Below are positions 33,112-40,693 of a stretch of 64,000 nt of DNA, piece after piece. Location of the stretch: contig NZ_FMCW01000030.1 of assembly GCF_900091595.1 (NCBI RefSeq), positions 1 to 64,000 on the forward strand. The letters run 5' to 3'. This DNA comes from Micromonospora haikouensis. Lineage in GTDB: Bacteria; Actinomycetota; Actinomycetes; Mycobacteriales; Micromonosporaceae. The notes under the pieces were generated by a model. The model saw only the letters and a list, made by a program, of their open reading frames with translations, was not told where the DNA came from and made no database searches. Each line of letters opens with the position of its first letter. Position 1 is the stretch's first letter. Made by a program: the position numbers and the translations under genes.

Positions 33112-34518
33112 GTGACCCAGACCCAACCGGCTGAGACCATCCCTGCGCCCCGTCACGCCCCGGTCGCCGCACCGACCGCCGGACAGCCCTACGAATACCG
33201 CCGCAGCCCCCTGGTCGAACCCGACTGGACCCGCTTCCCCGGCTGGCGCCACGTCACCCGAGACCAGTGGGAAAGCGCCCAGTGGCAGCGCGTCAACTGC
33301 GTCAAGAACATCAAGCAGCTGCACGCCGTCCTCGGCGACACCGTCGACGAGTCCTTCTACGCCGACCTGGAGGCCGACCAGCAGGCCCTGGCCACCATGT
33401 CCATGCTCGTGCCACCCCAAATGATCAACACCATGGTGCCGCACGCGCCCCTGACCACCGCCGCGCTCCTCGCCGACCCCATCCGGCGCTACATGATCCC
33501 CGTCGCCTCCGACCGGCGCACCGACTGGCCCTCCCACCCGTACGCCAGCCGCGACTCCCTCCACGAGCACGACATGTGGGTCGCCGAGGGCCTCACCCAC
33601 CGCTACCCGACGAAGGTCCTCGCCGAACTGCTCTCCACCTGCCCCCAGTACTGCGGGCACTGCACCCGGATGGACCTCGTCGGCAACTCCACCCCCGCCG
33701 TCGACAAGCTCAAGCTCACCCTCAAGCCCGTCGACCGGTACGACGCCCACATCACCTACCTCAAGGCCCACCCCGGCGTACGCGACGTCGTCGTCTCCGG
33801 CGGTGACGTGGCCAACGTGCCGTGGCGCAACCTCGAGTCGTACCTGATGCGGCTGCTGGAGATCGAAACCATCCGCGACGTCCGGCTCGCCACCAAGGCC
33901 CTCATGGGCCTGCCCCAGCACTGGCTGCAGCCCGACGTCGTCGAGGGCCTGGAGCGGGTCGCCCGCACCGCCGCCCGCCGCGGCGTCAACCTGGCCATCC
34001 ACACCCACGTCAACCACGCCCAGTCGATCACCCCGCTGGTCGCGAAGGCCGCCCAGACCGCCCTCGACGTCGGCGTACGCGACGTGCGCAACCAGGGCGT
34101 GCTCATGCGCGGCGTCAACGCCACCGCCCCCGACCTGCTCGACCTCTGTTTCGCACTCCAGGGCGAAGCGGGCATCCTGCCCTACTACTTCTACATGTGC
34201 GACATGATCCCCAACGCCGAGCACTGGCGGGTCCCCGTGTGGCACGCCCAGCAGCTCCAGCACGACATCATGGGCTACCTGCCCGGCTACGCCACCCCGC
34301 GGATCGTCTGCGACGTGCCGTTCGTCGGCAAGCGGTGGGTGCACATGCTCACCGACTACGACCGCGAGCGCGGCATCTCCTACTGGACGAAGAACTACCG
34401 CACCTCGATCGAGTCGGCCGACCTGGAGGCGCTCAACAAGCGCTACGCCTACTACGACCCGATCGACACCCTGCCCGCCGCCGGCCAGCAGTGGTGGCAC
34501 GAGCACCGCGACGACTGA
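33112..34518 (+). CDS. kamA: Lysine 2,3-aminomutase (radical SAM, PLP)
   Basis: 468 residues from GTG 33112 (GAGGAGG upstream). The radical-SAM cluster motif is C177-x3-C181-x2-C184 (STCPQYCGHC). Residues corresponding to the lysine-binding aspartates of the Clostridium subterminale enzyme are Asp364 (YMCDM) and Asp401 (CDVP), exactly 37 apart as in the clostridial protein. Lys407 in DVPFVGK matches the PLP lysine. These conserved residues argue for true L-lysine specificity rather than EpmB- or glutamate-type mutases. It makes L-beta-lysine, the substrate of KamDE encoded divergently. Beta-lysine is also an antibiotic building block, so a biosynthetic role remains possible. Confidence 0.95.
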   Translation: MTQTQPAETIPAPRHAPVAAPTAGQPYEYRRSPLVEPDWTRFPGWRHVTRDQWESAQWQRVNCVKNIKQLHAVLGDTVDESFYADLEADQQALATMSMLVPPQMINTMVPHAPLTTAALLADPIRRYMIPVASDRRTDWPSHPYASRDSLHEHDMWVAEGLTHRYPTKVLAELLSTCPQYCGHCTRMDLVGNSTPAVDKLKLTLKPVDRYDAHITYLKAHPGVRDVVVSGGDVANVPWRNLESYLMRLLEIETIRDVRLATKALMGLPQHWLQPDVVEGLERVARTAARRGVNLAIHTHVNHAQSITPLVAKAAQTALDVGVRDVRNQGVLMRGVNATAPDLLDLCFALQGEAGILPYYFYMCDMIPNAEHWRVPVWHAQQLQHDIMGYLPGYATPRIVCDVPFVGKRWVHMLTDYDRERGISYWTKNYRTSIESADLEALNKRYAYYDPIDTLPAAGQQWWHEHRDD

Positions 34519-34532
34519 TCGACACCCGCTCG

Positions 34533-34572
34533 ACCCATGGGCCCCGGCATATGCCGGGGCCCATGGGTTTTC
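34533..34572. terminator. Bidirectional terminator between kamA and the CPBP protease
   Basis: ACCCATGGGCCCCGGCAT (34533-34550) and ATGCCGGGGCCCATGGGT (34551-34568) are perfect inverted copies, followed by TTTT on the plus strand. It ends the kamA transcript and also lies beyond the stop of the leftward gene at 34609. Confidence 0.85.
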
Positions 34573-34608
34573 GGGTTCGGCGTGGCACGCCACGCCCCCT
34601 AGCGCGTC

Positions 34609-35481
34609 CTAGGATGCTAGGGTTGGTGCTTCGGCTTCGACGTGGCGCCGGCCGGCGAGCAGCGGCGAGGGTGCGCCACGGTGGGCGGCGCGCCAGGCCG
34701 CGATCAGCAGCAGCACCGCCCAGAGCATGACGACGGTGGTGGAGACGGCGGCGACGGTTCCCGACGCGGCGGCCGACGCCGAGGACAGGTTGTAGGCCAC
34801 GTGCCAGCAGGCAGCGGCGGCGATGCCGCCGCCCGCGGCGTTGTACACGTACGCCAGCACCACCGCGCCGGCGAGCATTCCGAGGAAGAAGCCGGGCAGC
34901 ACGGCGGGGCGGAAGCCGCGGAAGGTGGCCAGGATGACGAACAGCGGCGCGTGCCAGACCGCCCACCCGACGGCGGTGAGCAGCGCCGCCCGGACCGGCC
35001 CGTGGCGGGCCTGGAGCCGCTCCTGGGCGAAGCCACGCCACCCGCCCTCCTCCCCCAGGCCGTTGAGCACGACCAGGCCCAGGAGCATCGGCAGCGCCGC
35101 CGACGGCAACCCGCTGACCACGAACAGGTCCCGCCAGGGTGGGACCGGCTGACCGGCCAGGGCGGCGACGATCAGCCCGGCGGCCAGCATCGCCAGCGGG
35201 CTGGCCGCCAGCGCCGCCGTGCGCCAGCCGCCGCGCCAGCGCCACAGCCGGCCGACGTACCCGGCCACCGCCGCGCGACCACCGGTCAGCGCGGTGACGG
35301 TCACCGCCGCCAGCAGCGGCCCGAGCAGGCCGGGCATGTGCGTGGGCCACGGATCGCCGCCCCGCACCACGCCCCCGGCGACCGCGATCGGCACCCACCA
35401 ACCCCACGACAGCAGGTACGCCAGGGCGAAGAACGACGCCACCGGCCACCGCCGCACCAACCCACGCAGCTTGACGACCAT
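34609..35481 (-). CDS. CPBP intramembrane metalloprotease (CAAX/Abi family)
   Basis: 290 residues, about eight membrane spans. The family motifs are EEGGWRGFAQERL (EExxxR), the WAVWHAPLFV histidine segment and ACWHVAYNLSS. These form the intramembrane metal site of the CPBP (Abi) family, related to CAAX prenyl proteases; bacterial substrates are mostly unknown and some members give bacteriocin immunity. The C-terminus TLAS and its TAG stop lie inside a CCTAGGATGCTAGG palindrome (34608-34621) that recurs at 37237. It is monocistronic. Confidence 0.88.
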   Translation of the reverse strand: MVVKLRGLVRRWPVASFFALAYLLSWGWWVPIAVAGGVVRGGDPWPTHMPGLLGPLLAAVTVTALTGGRAAVAGYVGRLWRWRGGWRTAALAASPLAMLAAGLIVAALAGQPVPPWRDLFVVSGLPSAALPMLLGLVVLNGLGEEGGWRGFAQERLQARHGPVRAALLTAVGWAVWHAPLFVILATFRGFRPAVLPGFFLGMLAGAVVLAYVYNAAGGGIAAAACWHVAYNLSSASAAASGTVAAVSTTVVMLWAVLLLIAAWRAAHRGAPSPLLAGRRHVEAEAPTLAS

Positions 35482-35721
35482 GCCCCGAGTACAGCAGCGG
35501 CCGGCCGCCCCCCGGACAGGGCCGGAAGACCGCGACAGACCGGCCGACAGCCCGTGTCCAACCTGGACACGAACGCCTCCGGCCGGGCCCGGGTTGCGGG
35601 AAACCTTCAACCCCGACAGTTCGATTGAAGGGTATCGACATCGACGGGTGCAACCGGATAGCGTGCCGTCATCCCTGCCCACCGACCGGGCGGACCACCG
35701 TCCGCCGCCGTGAGGAGTGCC

Positions 35722-36839
35722 GTGGCCACGTCACCCGTCGCCCGCCTGCGCCGCCGAGGGCTCCTCGGTTTCCCCGCCCTCGTCGCCGCCGCGCTCACCG
35801 TCGCCCTGCGCCCCGCGCCCGCCCGGGCCGAGGCACGCGTCGAGTGCCTCGCCGACCTGACCGAGCAGTCCTGATGGCCACCGTCGGCTGGCTCGCCGAC
35901 GTCCTGCGCGCCGCCGGCGTACAGGTCGTCGAGGAGGGTGACTGGCGCAACCGGATGCGCCCCGGCGACTTCGACCCCATCGGCGTGCTGTGGCACCACA
36001 CCGCCTCCACCTCCAGCGCCACCAACCCCCACCCCGCCCTGGGCATCTGCATCAACGGCCGCTCCGACCTGCCCGGGCCCCTCTGCCAGGCCCTCGTCGA
36101 CTACCACGGCGTGTTCCACCTCATCTCCGCCGGCCGCGCCAACCACGCCGGCACCAGCGGCGGCAGCGGACCCATCCCCGCCGGCGACGGCAACACCCTC
36201 ATGATCGGCTGGGAGATCGACTACAACGGCGTCAGCCAGGAGATGACCCCCGCCCAGTACGAGGCGTCGCTGCGCGCCACCGCCGCCGTGCTCACCCGCC
36301 TCGGCCGCGACGCGAGCTATGCCCGCGGCCACCGCGAGACCAGCACCACCGGCAAGATCGACCCGTCCTTCATCGACCTGGACGTCATGCGCGCCGACGT
36401 CGCCGCCCGGATGAGCGGCGGCACCGCCTGGAGCACGGTCGTCGACAACGCCACCTCGGGCCGCTTCACCGCCAGCGCCAACTGGCGCGTCTCCACCTAC
36501 TCAGGCCAGCGCTACGGCGCCGACTACCGCTACGCCGACCCCGTCGCCTCCAGCGACGTCGCCTGGTACCGGGTCAACGTCCCCGCCACCGGCACCTACC
36601 GCGTCGACGCCTGGTGGCCGGCCAACGCCGGATACAACAACGCCACCCCGTACCTCGTCGCCACCACCACCGGCAACAAGACCGTGTACGCCGACCAGCG
36701 TGCCACCGGCGGGCAGTGGCGCGCCCTCGGCACCTTCACCCTCCCCGCCGGCGACGCCAACCGGGTCGGCGTGAGCCGGTGGACCACCGGCACCGGCCTC
36801 GTCATCGCCGACGCGATCCGCCTCACCCGGGTTTCCTAG
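35722..36839 (+). pseudogene. Secreted N-acetylmuramoyl-L-alanine amidase, signal peptide and body in different frames
   Basis: GTG 35722 (GAGGAG upstream) starts a typical signal peptide ARLRRRGLLGFPALVAAALT with an ARA cleavage site, then VECLADLTEQS and TGA 35872-35874. One base out of frame, ATG 35874 starts the enzyme: ATVGWLADVLRAAGVQVVEE, the Amidase_2 zinc motif VLWHHTAST, the late GHRETSTTGKIDPS, and a C-terminal beta-sandwich (golvesin/Xly-type, WSTVVDNATSGRFTASANWR ...) to TAG 36839. Inserting one base at TCCTG-ATGG would restore a 372-residue exported amidase. As it stands, either the enzyme (321 residues) is made without a signal or the gene is broken. A sequence error is possible. 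Confidence 0.8.
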
Positions 36840-36883
36840 CCCACGCTCCTCCCCCGGCGGCGGGGACGGCACCGACGACGGCC

Positions 36884-36908
36884 GCCCCGGAGAAGAATCC
36901 TCCGGGGC
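36884..36908. terminator. Hairpin between the amidase and csbD genes
   Basis: GCCCCGGAG (36884-36892) pairs with CTCCGGGGC (36900-36908) around a 7-base loop. It lies between converging genes, so termination in both directions is likely. No long T-run is seen. Confidence 0.55.
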
Positions 36909-36923
36909 CGCCGCGCGGTCGGG

Positions 36924-37118
36924 TCACTTGGTGAACGCGTCGCGCACGTCCCGTCCGGCGTCCTTGACGTGCTCGCCCGCCTGCCGGGCCCGCGCGTCGC
37001 TCTGCTCGGTGGCGCCCTCGGCCCGCAGACGCTCGTTGTCGGTCATGTCGCCGACGCGCTCCTTGGCAGCGCCGGCCAGCTCCTGGGCCTTGTTCTTCGC
37101 CTTGTCGGTGAAGCTCAT
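36924..37118 (-). CDS. CsbD family stress protein
   Basis: 64 residues: MSFTDKAKNKAQELAGAAKE, RVGDMTDNERLRAEGATEQS, then charged helix to AFTK. This small, hydrophilic helical protein family (CsbD) is induced by general stress in many bacteria; the molecular role is not known. ATG 37118 has GAGGGAGT upstream. Probably monocistronic. Confidence 0.9.
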   Translation of the reverse strand: MSFTDKAKNKAQELAGAAKERVGDMTDNERLRAEGATEQSDARARQAGEHVKDAGRDVRDAFTK

Positions 37119-37277
37119 GTCGACTCCCTCTGCTCCGGCGTTCCGGGGCCTCACTGCCCCTGACCATAGGCATGCCCGGGGCGCGGGCAGCGGAAACCTC
37201 TTGACAGCGGGGCGGCACACACACCCGCTGTGGCATCCTAGGCTGCTAGGGTAGTCGGGTGGGTCGCCCTCGCCGGC

Positions 37278-37634
37278 TCACGGCAGCGGGACGACGTAGG
37301 AATCGACCCGGGCGATCAGCCCGGCGCGGAACGTGAACAGGTCGTTGAAGGCGAACCGGAACGGCCCGTGGTCGACCATGACACCCCGGCCCTCGCCTGC
37401 GGCGACGACGACCGGGCCGTCCTCGTGGACCCGCTGGACGTCGAGGTCCGGGCTGCCGGTGAAGGCCGGGTTCTCGATCTCCCCGTCGAACTCGGCCTTG
37501 CCCCGGGTGGTGCGGTGACCGTGGATGACCCATTCGACGTCCTCGGTCAGGGTGGCGAGGATCCGGGGGTGGTCACCCGTGCGGAACCCGGCGAAGTACT
37601 CCTCGACGAGCTGGCGCTGCGTGGCCTGTTCCAT
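37278..37634 (-). CDS. SnoaL/NTF2-like protein
   Basis: 118 residues with the cone-shaped alpha+beta fold sequence pattern of SnoaL-like/NTF2 proteins: RQLVEEYFAGFRTGDHPRIL, ATLTEDVEWVIHGHRTTRGK, FDGEIENPAF..., and FNDLFTFRAGLIARVDSYV. Members include polyketide cyclases, isomerases and many stand-alone proteins of unknown role. It follows the ArsR/AHSA1 pair on the same strand by only 24 bases, so it may be the third gene of that operon. Confidence 0.82.
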   Translation of the reverse strand: MEQATQRQLVEEYFAGFRTGDHPRILATLTEDVEWVIHGHRTTRGKAEFDGEIENPAFTGSPDLDVQRVHEDGPVVVAAGEGRGVMVDHGPFRFAFNDLFTFRAGLIARVDSYVVPLP

Positions 37635-37658
37635 GGCATCTCTCCACTTCTGTGGTCG

Positions 37659-38093
37659 TCAGTGCCGCAGGTGCGCGGCGAGCGCGGCGAGGATCGACGC
37701 GAGCCCGTCCGCCGCCTGGGTGGTCCGCAGCTCCGCGGGAAGCCGACGCTGGTGGACCGTGAGATCGGTGCCGTCGCCCGCGGCGCGCATGGTCACGGTC
37801 GTGCGGAGCCCGGTCACGGGCTCGTCGAACACGAGCTCGCGCGGGGCGACGACGCTCACGTACACGAACCGGAGCCGGCGGACGGCGCCGCCGGGCGCCT
37901 GGGTGTCGAGCGCGAACTCACCGCCCGGTCTCAGGTCGACGGTCACGGATTCCGGCGGGACGACGGCGTGCGAACCACCCCAGAAGGCCGCGATGCTCGT
38001 CGGCGACGTGAACGCCGCCCAGACCCGGGAGGGTGCCGCCGGAAGGTGCCGGCGGGCGATCAGTTCGTCGCCGTTGAGCTCCGCGCGGGTCAC
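37659..38093 (-). CDS. SRPBCC / AHSA1 family protein
   Basis: 144 residues. GTG 38093 overlaps the stop of the arsR-like gene (GTGA). The fold pattern ELIARRHLPAAPSRVWAAFT, AFWGG, VDLRPGGEFALDT, VSVVAPRELVFDEPV and a C-terminal helix (DGLASILAALAAHLRH) is AHSA1-like. These proteins bind hydrophobic ligands. The pair 'ArsR-type regulator followed by AHSA1 protein' is very common in actinobacteria and the two are thought to act together, but the ligand is unknown. Confidence 0.88.
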   Translation of the reverse strand: MTRAELNGDELIARRHLPAAPSRVWAAFTSPTSIAAFWGGSHAVVPPESVTVDLRPGGEFALDTQAPGGAVRRLRFVYVSVVAPRELVFDEPVTGLRTTVTMRAAGDGTDLTVHQRRLPAELRTTQAADGLASILAALAAHLRH

Positions 38094-38434
38094 GACGCCT
38101 CCCCGTCGGCGAGGTGCTGTTCGAGGGCGTCGAGCCGGTCGTGCCAGGCCCGGCGCTGGTCGTCGATCCACGTGCCGAGCTGGGAAAGCCGGTCGACCCG
38201 CAGCCGGCACGGCCGCCTGGTCCCCTCGCGGCGCTGGTCGACCAGGCCGCACCGCCGCAGCACACCGACGTGGTGGGAGATCGCCTGTGGGGTGAGGTCG
38301 AACGGCGCGGCGAGCTCCCCGACGGTGGCGTCACCGCGGGCGAGACGGGCCACCAGGGCACGACGCACCGGATCGCCGAGAGCGGCGAAGGCGGCGTCGA
38401 GGCCCGGGGCCGGCACCTGGAGCGAAGAGGACAT
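38090..38434 (-). CDS. ArsR-family winged-helix regulator
   Basis: 114 residues from ATG 38434. The winged helix reads FAALGDPVRRALVARLARGD, TVGELAAPFDLTPQAISHHV and GVLRRCGLVDQRREGTRRPC, followed by a helix rich in Trp/Arg (GTWIDDQRRAWHDRLDALEQ). The metal-binding ELCV(C)DL motif of arsenic sensors is absent, as in the branch paired with AHSA1 proteins. It is coupled to the AHSA1 gene and probably autoregulates. Confidence 0.9.
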   Translation of the reverse strand: MSSSLQVPAPGLDAAFAALGDPVRRALVARLARGDATVGELAAPFDLTPQAISHHVGVLRRCGLVDQRREGTRRPCRLRVDRLSQLGTWIDDQRRAWHDRLDALEQHLADGEAS

Positions 38435-38539
38435 GCCCCACGGTAACGCCAACGAACGCTTTCACAAATACTTGCTTGTTGATGGACGGCCGGCTGGTCT
38501 CCCGCACCGGCCGACGGGCGGGGCTGGTTGACTGGGCGG

Positions 38540-39151
38540 ATGGGAGAGATCGTCCTCGTCCGCCACGGCGAGACCGAGTGGAGCGCCAGCCGCCGGCACA
38601 CCTCGTACACCGACCTGGAGCTCACCGACGACGGCGAGCGGGAGGCCCGCGGCCTCGCCGCACTCCTGGCCGGCCGGCGCTTCGCCCTGGTGCTGGCCAG
38701 CCCGCGCCGCCGCGCGCTGCACACCGCCGAACTGGCCGGGCTGGCCGGCACGGCGGTCGACGAGGACCTGGCCGAGTGGAACTACGGCCGGTACGAGGGC
38801 GTCACCACCGCCGACATCCACACCACTCGCCCGGGGTGGAACATCTGGACCGACGGCTGCCCCGCCGGGGAGTCACCCGCCGAGGTGGGCGCGCGGCTCG
38901 ACCGGGTCCTGGCCCGCGCCGCCGCCGCGCTCGCCGACGGCGACGTCGCCCTGGTCGGCCACGCGCACAGCCTGCGGGTGCTGGGCGCCCGGTGGATCGG
39001 CCTGCCGCCGTCGGGCGGCGGGCTGCTGCGGCTGGACACCGCCACGGTCAGCGCCCTCGGCCACGAGCACGGCCGGCCGGTCATCCTGCGGTGGAACCAG
39101 CCGCCTCCCCCGCCGCCCGGGACCGCGCCCGCGCCGACAACTCGCCGTTGA
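38540..39151 (+). CDS. Histidine phosphatase family protein (phosphoglycerate mutase-like)
   Basis: 203 residues from ATG 38540. Catalytic RHGE is in IVLVRHGETEWS near the N-terminus; the second arginine is in LASPRRRALHTAEL, the acid in LAEWNYGRYEG and the second histidine in ALVGHAHSLRV. It should remove or transfer phosphate from a small molecule. The C-terminal 20 residues are proline-rich and overlap the end of the convergent Lrp gene by 71 bases, which is unusual for two real genes; the homologous region ends before the overlap. Confidence 0.9.
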   Translation: MGEIVLVRHGETEWSASRRHTSYTDLELTDDGEREARGLAALLAGRRFALVLASPRRRALHTAELAGLAGTAVDEDLAEWNYGRYEGVTTADIHTTRPGWNIWTDGCPAGESPAEVGARLDRVLARAAAALADGDVALVGHAHSLRVLGARWIGLPPSGGGLLRLDTATVSALGHEHGRPVILRWNQPPPPPPGTAPAPTTRR

Positions 39152-39587
39152 TCTTCGGCGGCCGGTTCTCGTACGGGGTGGACAGGACCACGGTGGTGCG
39201 GGTGGTGACGTTCGCGGCCGTGCGGATCTCCTGGAGCAGCCGCTCCAGGTCGGCCGGGGAGGCCACCCGCACCAGCAGCAGGTAGAAGTCCTCCCCCGCC
39301 ACCGAGTAGCAGGAGTCGATCTCGGGCAGGTGGGCCAGCCGCTCCGGGGCGTCGTCGGGCTGCGACGGGTCGAACGGCCGGATCGCCACGAACGCGCTCA
39401 GCGGCAGGTCCACCGCCTCGAAGGAGACCCGGGCGGCGTACCCCCGGATCACCCCGCGCTGCTCCAGCCGGCGGACCCGCTGGTGCACGGCGGACACCGA
39501 CAGGCCCACCTTCTCCGCCAGATCCGTGTACGACAGCCGCCCGTCAGCGGTCAGCGCCGCGACGATGGCCCGGTCGATCTCCTCCAC
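39081..39587 (-). CDS. Lrp/AsnC-family transcriptional regulator
   Basis: 168 residues from GTG 39587. AsnC-type helix-turn-helix: EEIDRAIVAALTADGRLSYT, DLAEKVGLSVSAVHQRVRRL, EQRGVIRGY. The C-terminal RAM domain (LSAFVAIRPF..., EIDSCYSVAGEDFYLLLVRV, EIRTAANVTTRTTVVLSTPY) binds amino acids and makes octamers. It regulates amino acid metabolism; which genes is not known. The last 24 codons (SARARSRAAGEAAGSTAG) overlap the phosphatase gene and look like a non-conserved tail. Confidence 0.9.
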   Translation of the reverse strand: MEEIDRAIVAALTADGRLSYTDLAEKVGLSVSAVHQRVRRLEQRGVIRGYAARVSFEAVDLPLSAFVAIRPFDPSQPDDAPERLAHLPEIDSCYSVAGEDFYLLLVRVASPADLERLLQEIRTAANVTTRTTVVLSTPYENRPPKINGELSARARSRAAGEAAGSTAG

Positions 39588-39681
39588 GGCGTGCAACCTA
39601 CCGGTAAAAGCGCTCCCACGCGACGACGCCCCCGCCTCGCGTGACGCCCGGTGCACCTCAGGCGACCTTCCGCAGTGGGCC

Positions 39682-40567
39682 TCAGTCCCACTGGTCCTGG
39701 TTGAGGAAGCGGGCGAAGCCGCGCCAGGAGTTCGGGCCCATCACCCCGTCGACCGGGCCGGTGTAGCCCCAGCCGGAGGCGAGCCGCTGGACGGCCCTCC
39801 AGGTATTGACCCCGGGCACGCCGTCGATCGGGCCGGTGTAGCCGTAGCCGCGCATGGCCCGCTGCAGGGCGGCGTAGGTGTTCACCCCGGGCACGCCGTC
39901 GATCGGGCCCGTGTAGCCCGACGTGATCCGCAGCCAGTTCTGCATCCGCTTGTAGCAGATGGGGCCCGGGATGCCGTCCTGCTCGGTGGTCGTCTTGGGC
40001 AGGCCGCCGCCCGGGTTCTGGCCGACGTAGGTCAGCGGATTGATCCGCACCCCGCTCGGGTTGATCATGTGCCAGTGCAGGTGCGGGCCGGTGGAGTTGC
40101 CGGAACCGGGGGGCGCCGACTGCACCCCCGGAGCGCCCCACCACCGTCCCGGCGGCGACGGCGGTGCCGTCGGACAGCAGGAACTGCGACAGGTGCATGT
40201 ACTGGCTGCGGTAGCCGTCGGCGTGGTGGATGGTCACGGTGTGCCCGCCCGTGCCGTTGTTCGGGATGTTCTGGATCGTCCCGGCGCCGCAGGCCGGCAG
40301 GTTCGTGCCGACGCCCATCCCGAAGTCGATGCCGCCCAGCGAGCCGCTGCTGAGGTGCTCCTCCCAGGTGCCGGTGATCGGGTAGCCGGCGAACGGGTTG
40401 TAGATGGCGGGCGCCGCGTGGGCCATCCCCGGCAGGCCGACGACGCCGCCGACGGTGAGGGCGCCGGTGGTCAGCGCCGCACCCCGCAGCAGCGTACGGC
40501 GGCTGAGCCCGACCTGCGGCGGCGCGGACGGGCCGCCGCAGCAGCCGGGCGGGTTCTCGTGATCCAT
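39682..40567 (-). pseudogene. Tat-exported M23 peptidase with peptidoglycan-binding repeats, frameshifted at a G6 run
   Basis: ATG 40567 starts a protein with a twin-arginine signal (GLSRRTLLRGAALTTGALTV), then an M23 domain GGIDFGMGVGTNLPACGAGT, HTVTIHHADGYRSQYMHLSQ, GTVVGRSGGAVGAP. At six Gs (40108-40113) the frame shifts. The other frame continues with GSGNSTGPHLHWHMINPSGV (catalytic HLHWH) and three near-identical peptidoglycan-binding units (YTGPIDGVPGVNT...) to TGA 39682. Five Gs would give one intact 295-residue enzyme. Such enzymes cleave peptide cross-links in the cell wall. The lesion is at a homopolymer, so a sequence error or phase-variable slippage must be considered. Confidence 0.85.
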
Positions 40568-40693
40568 GCGCGGGCCTCCGTGCGGTCGTCGACGGACCAT
40601 GGCAAGCAGAGGCTAGCCATCAGATAGCCGAACATCAATCGTTAACACCGGGGGCCGGCGGTGCGGGGCCGGGCCCGCACCGCCGGCGCGCGC

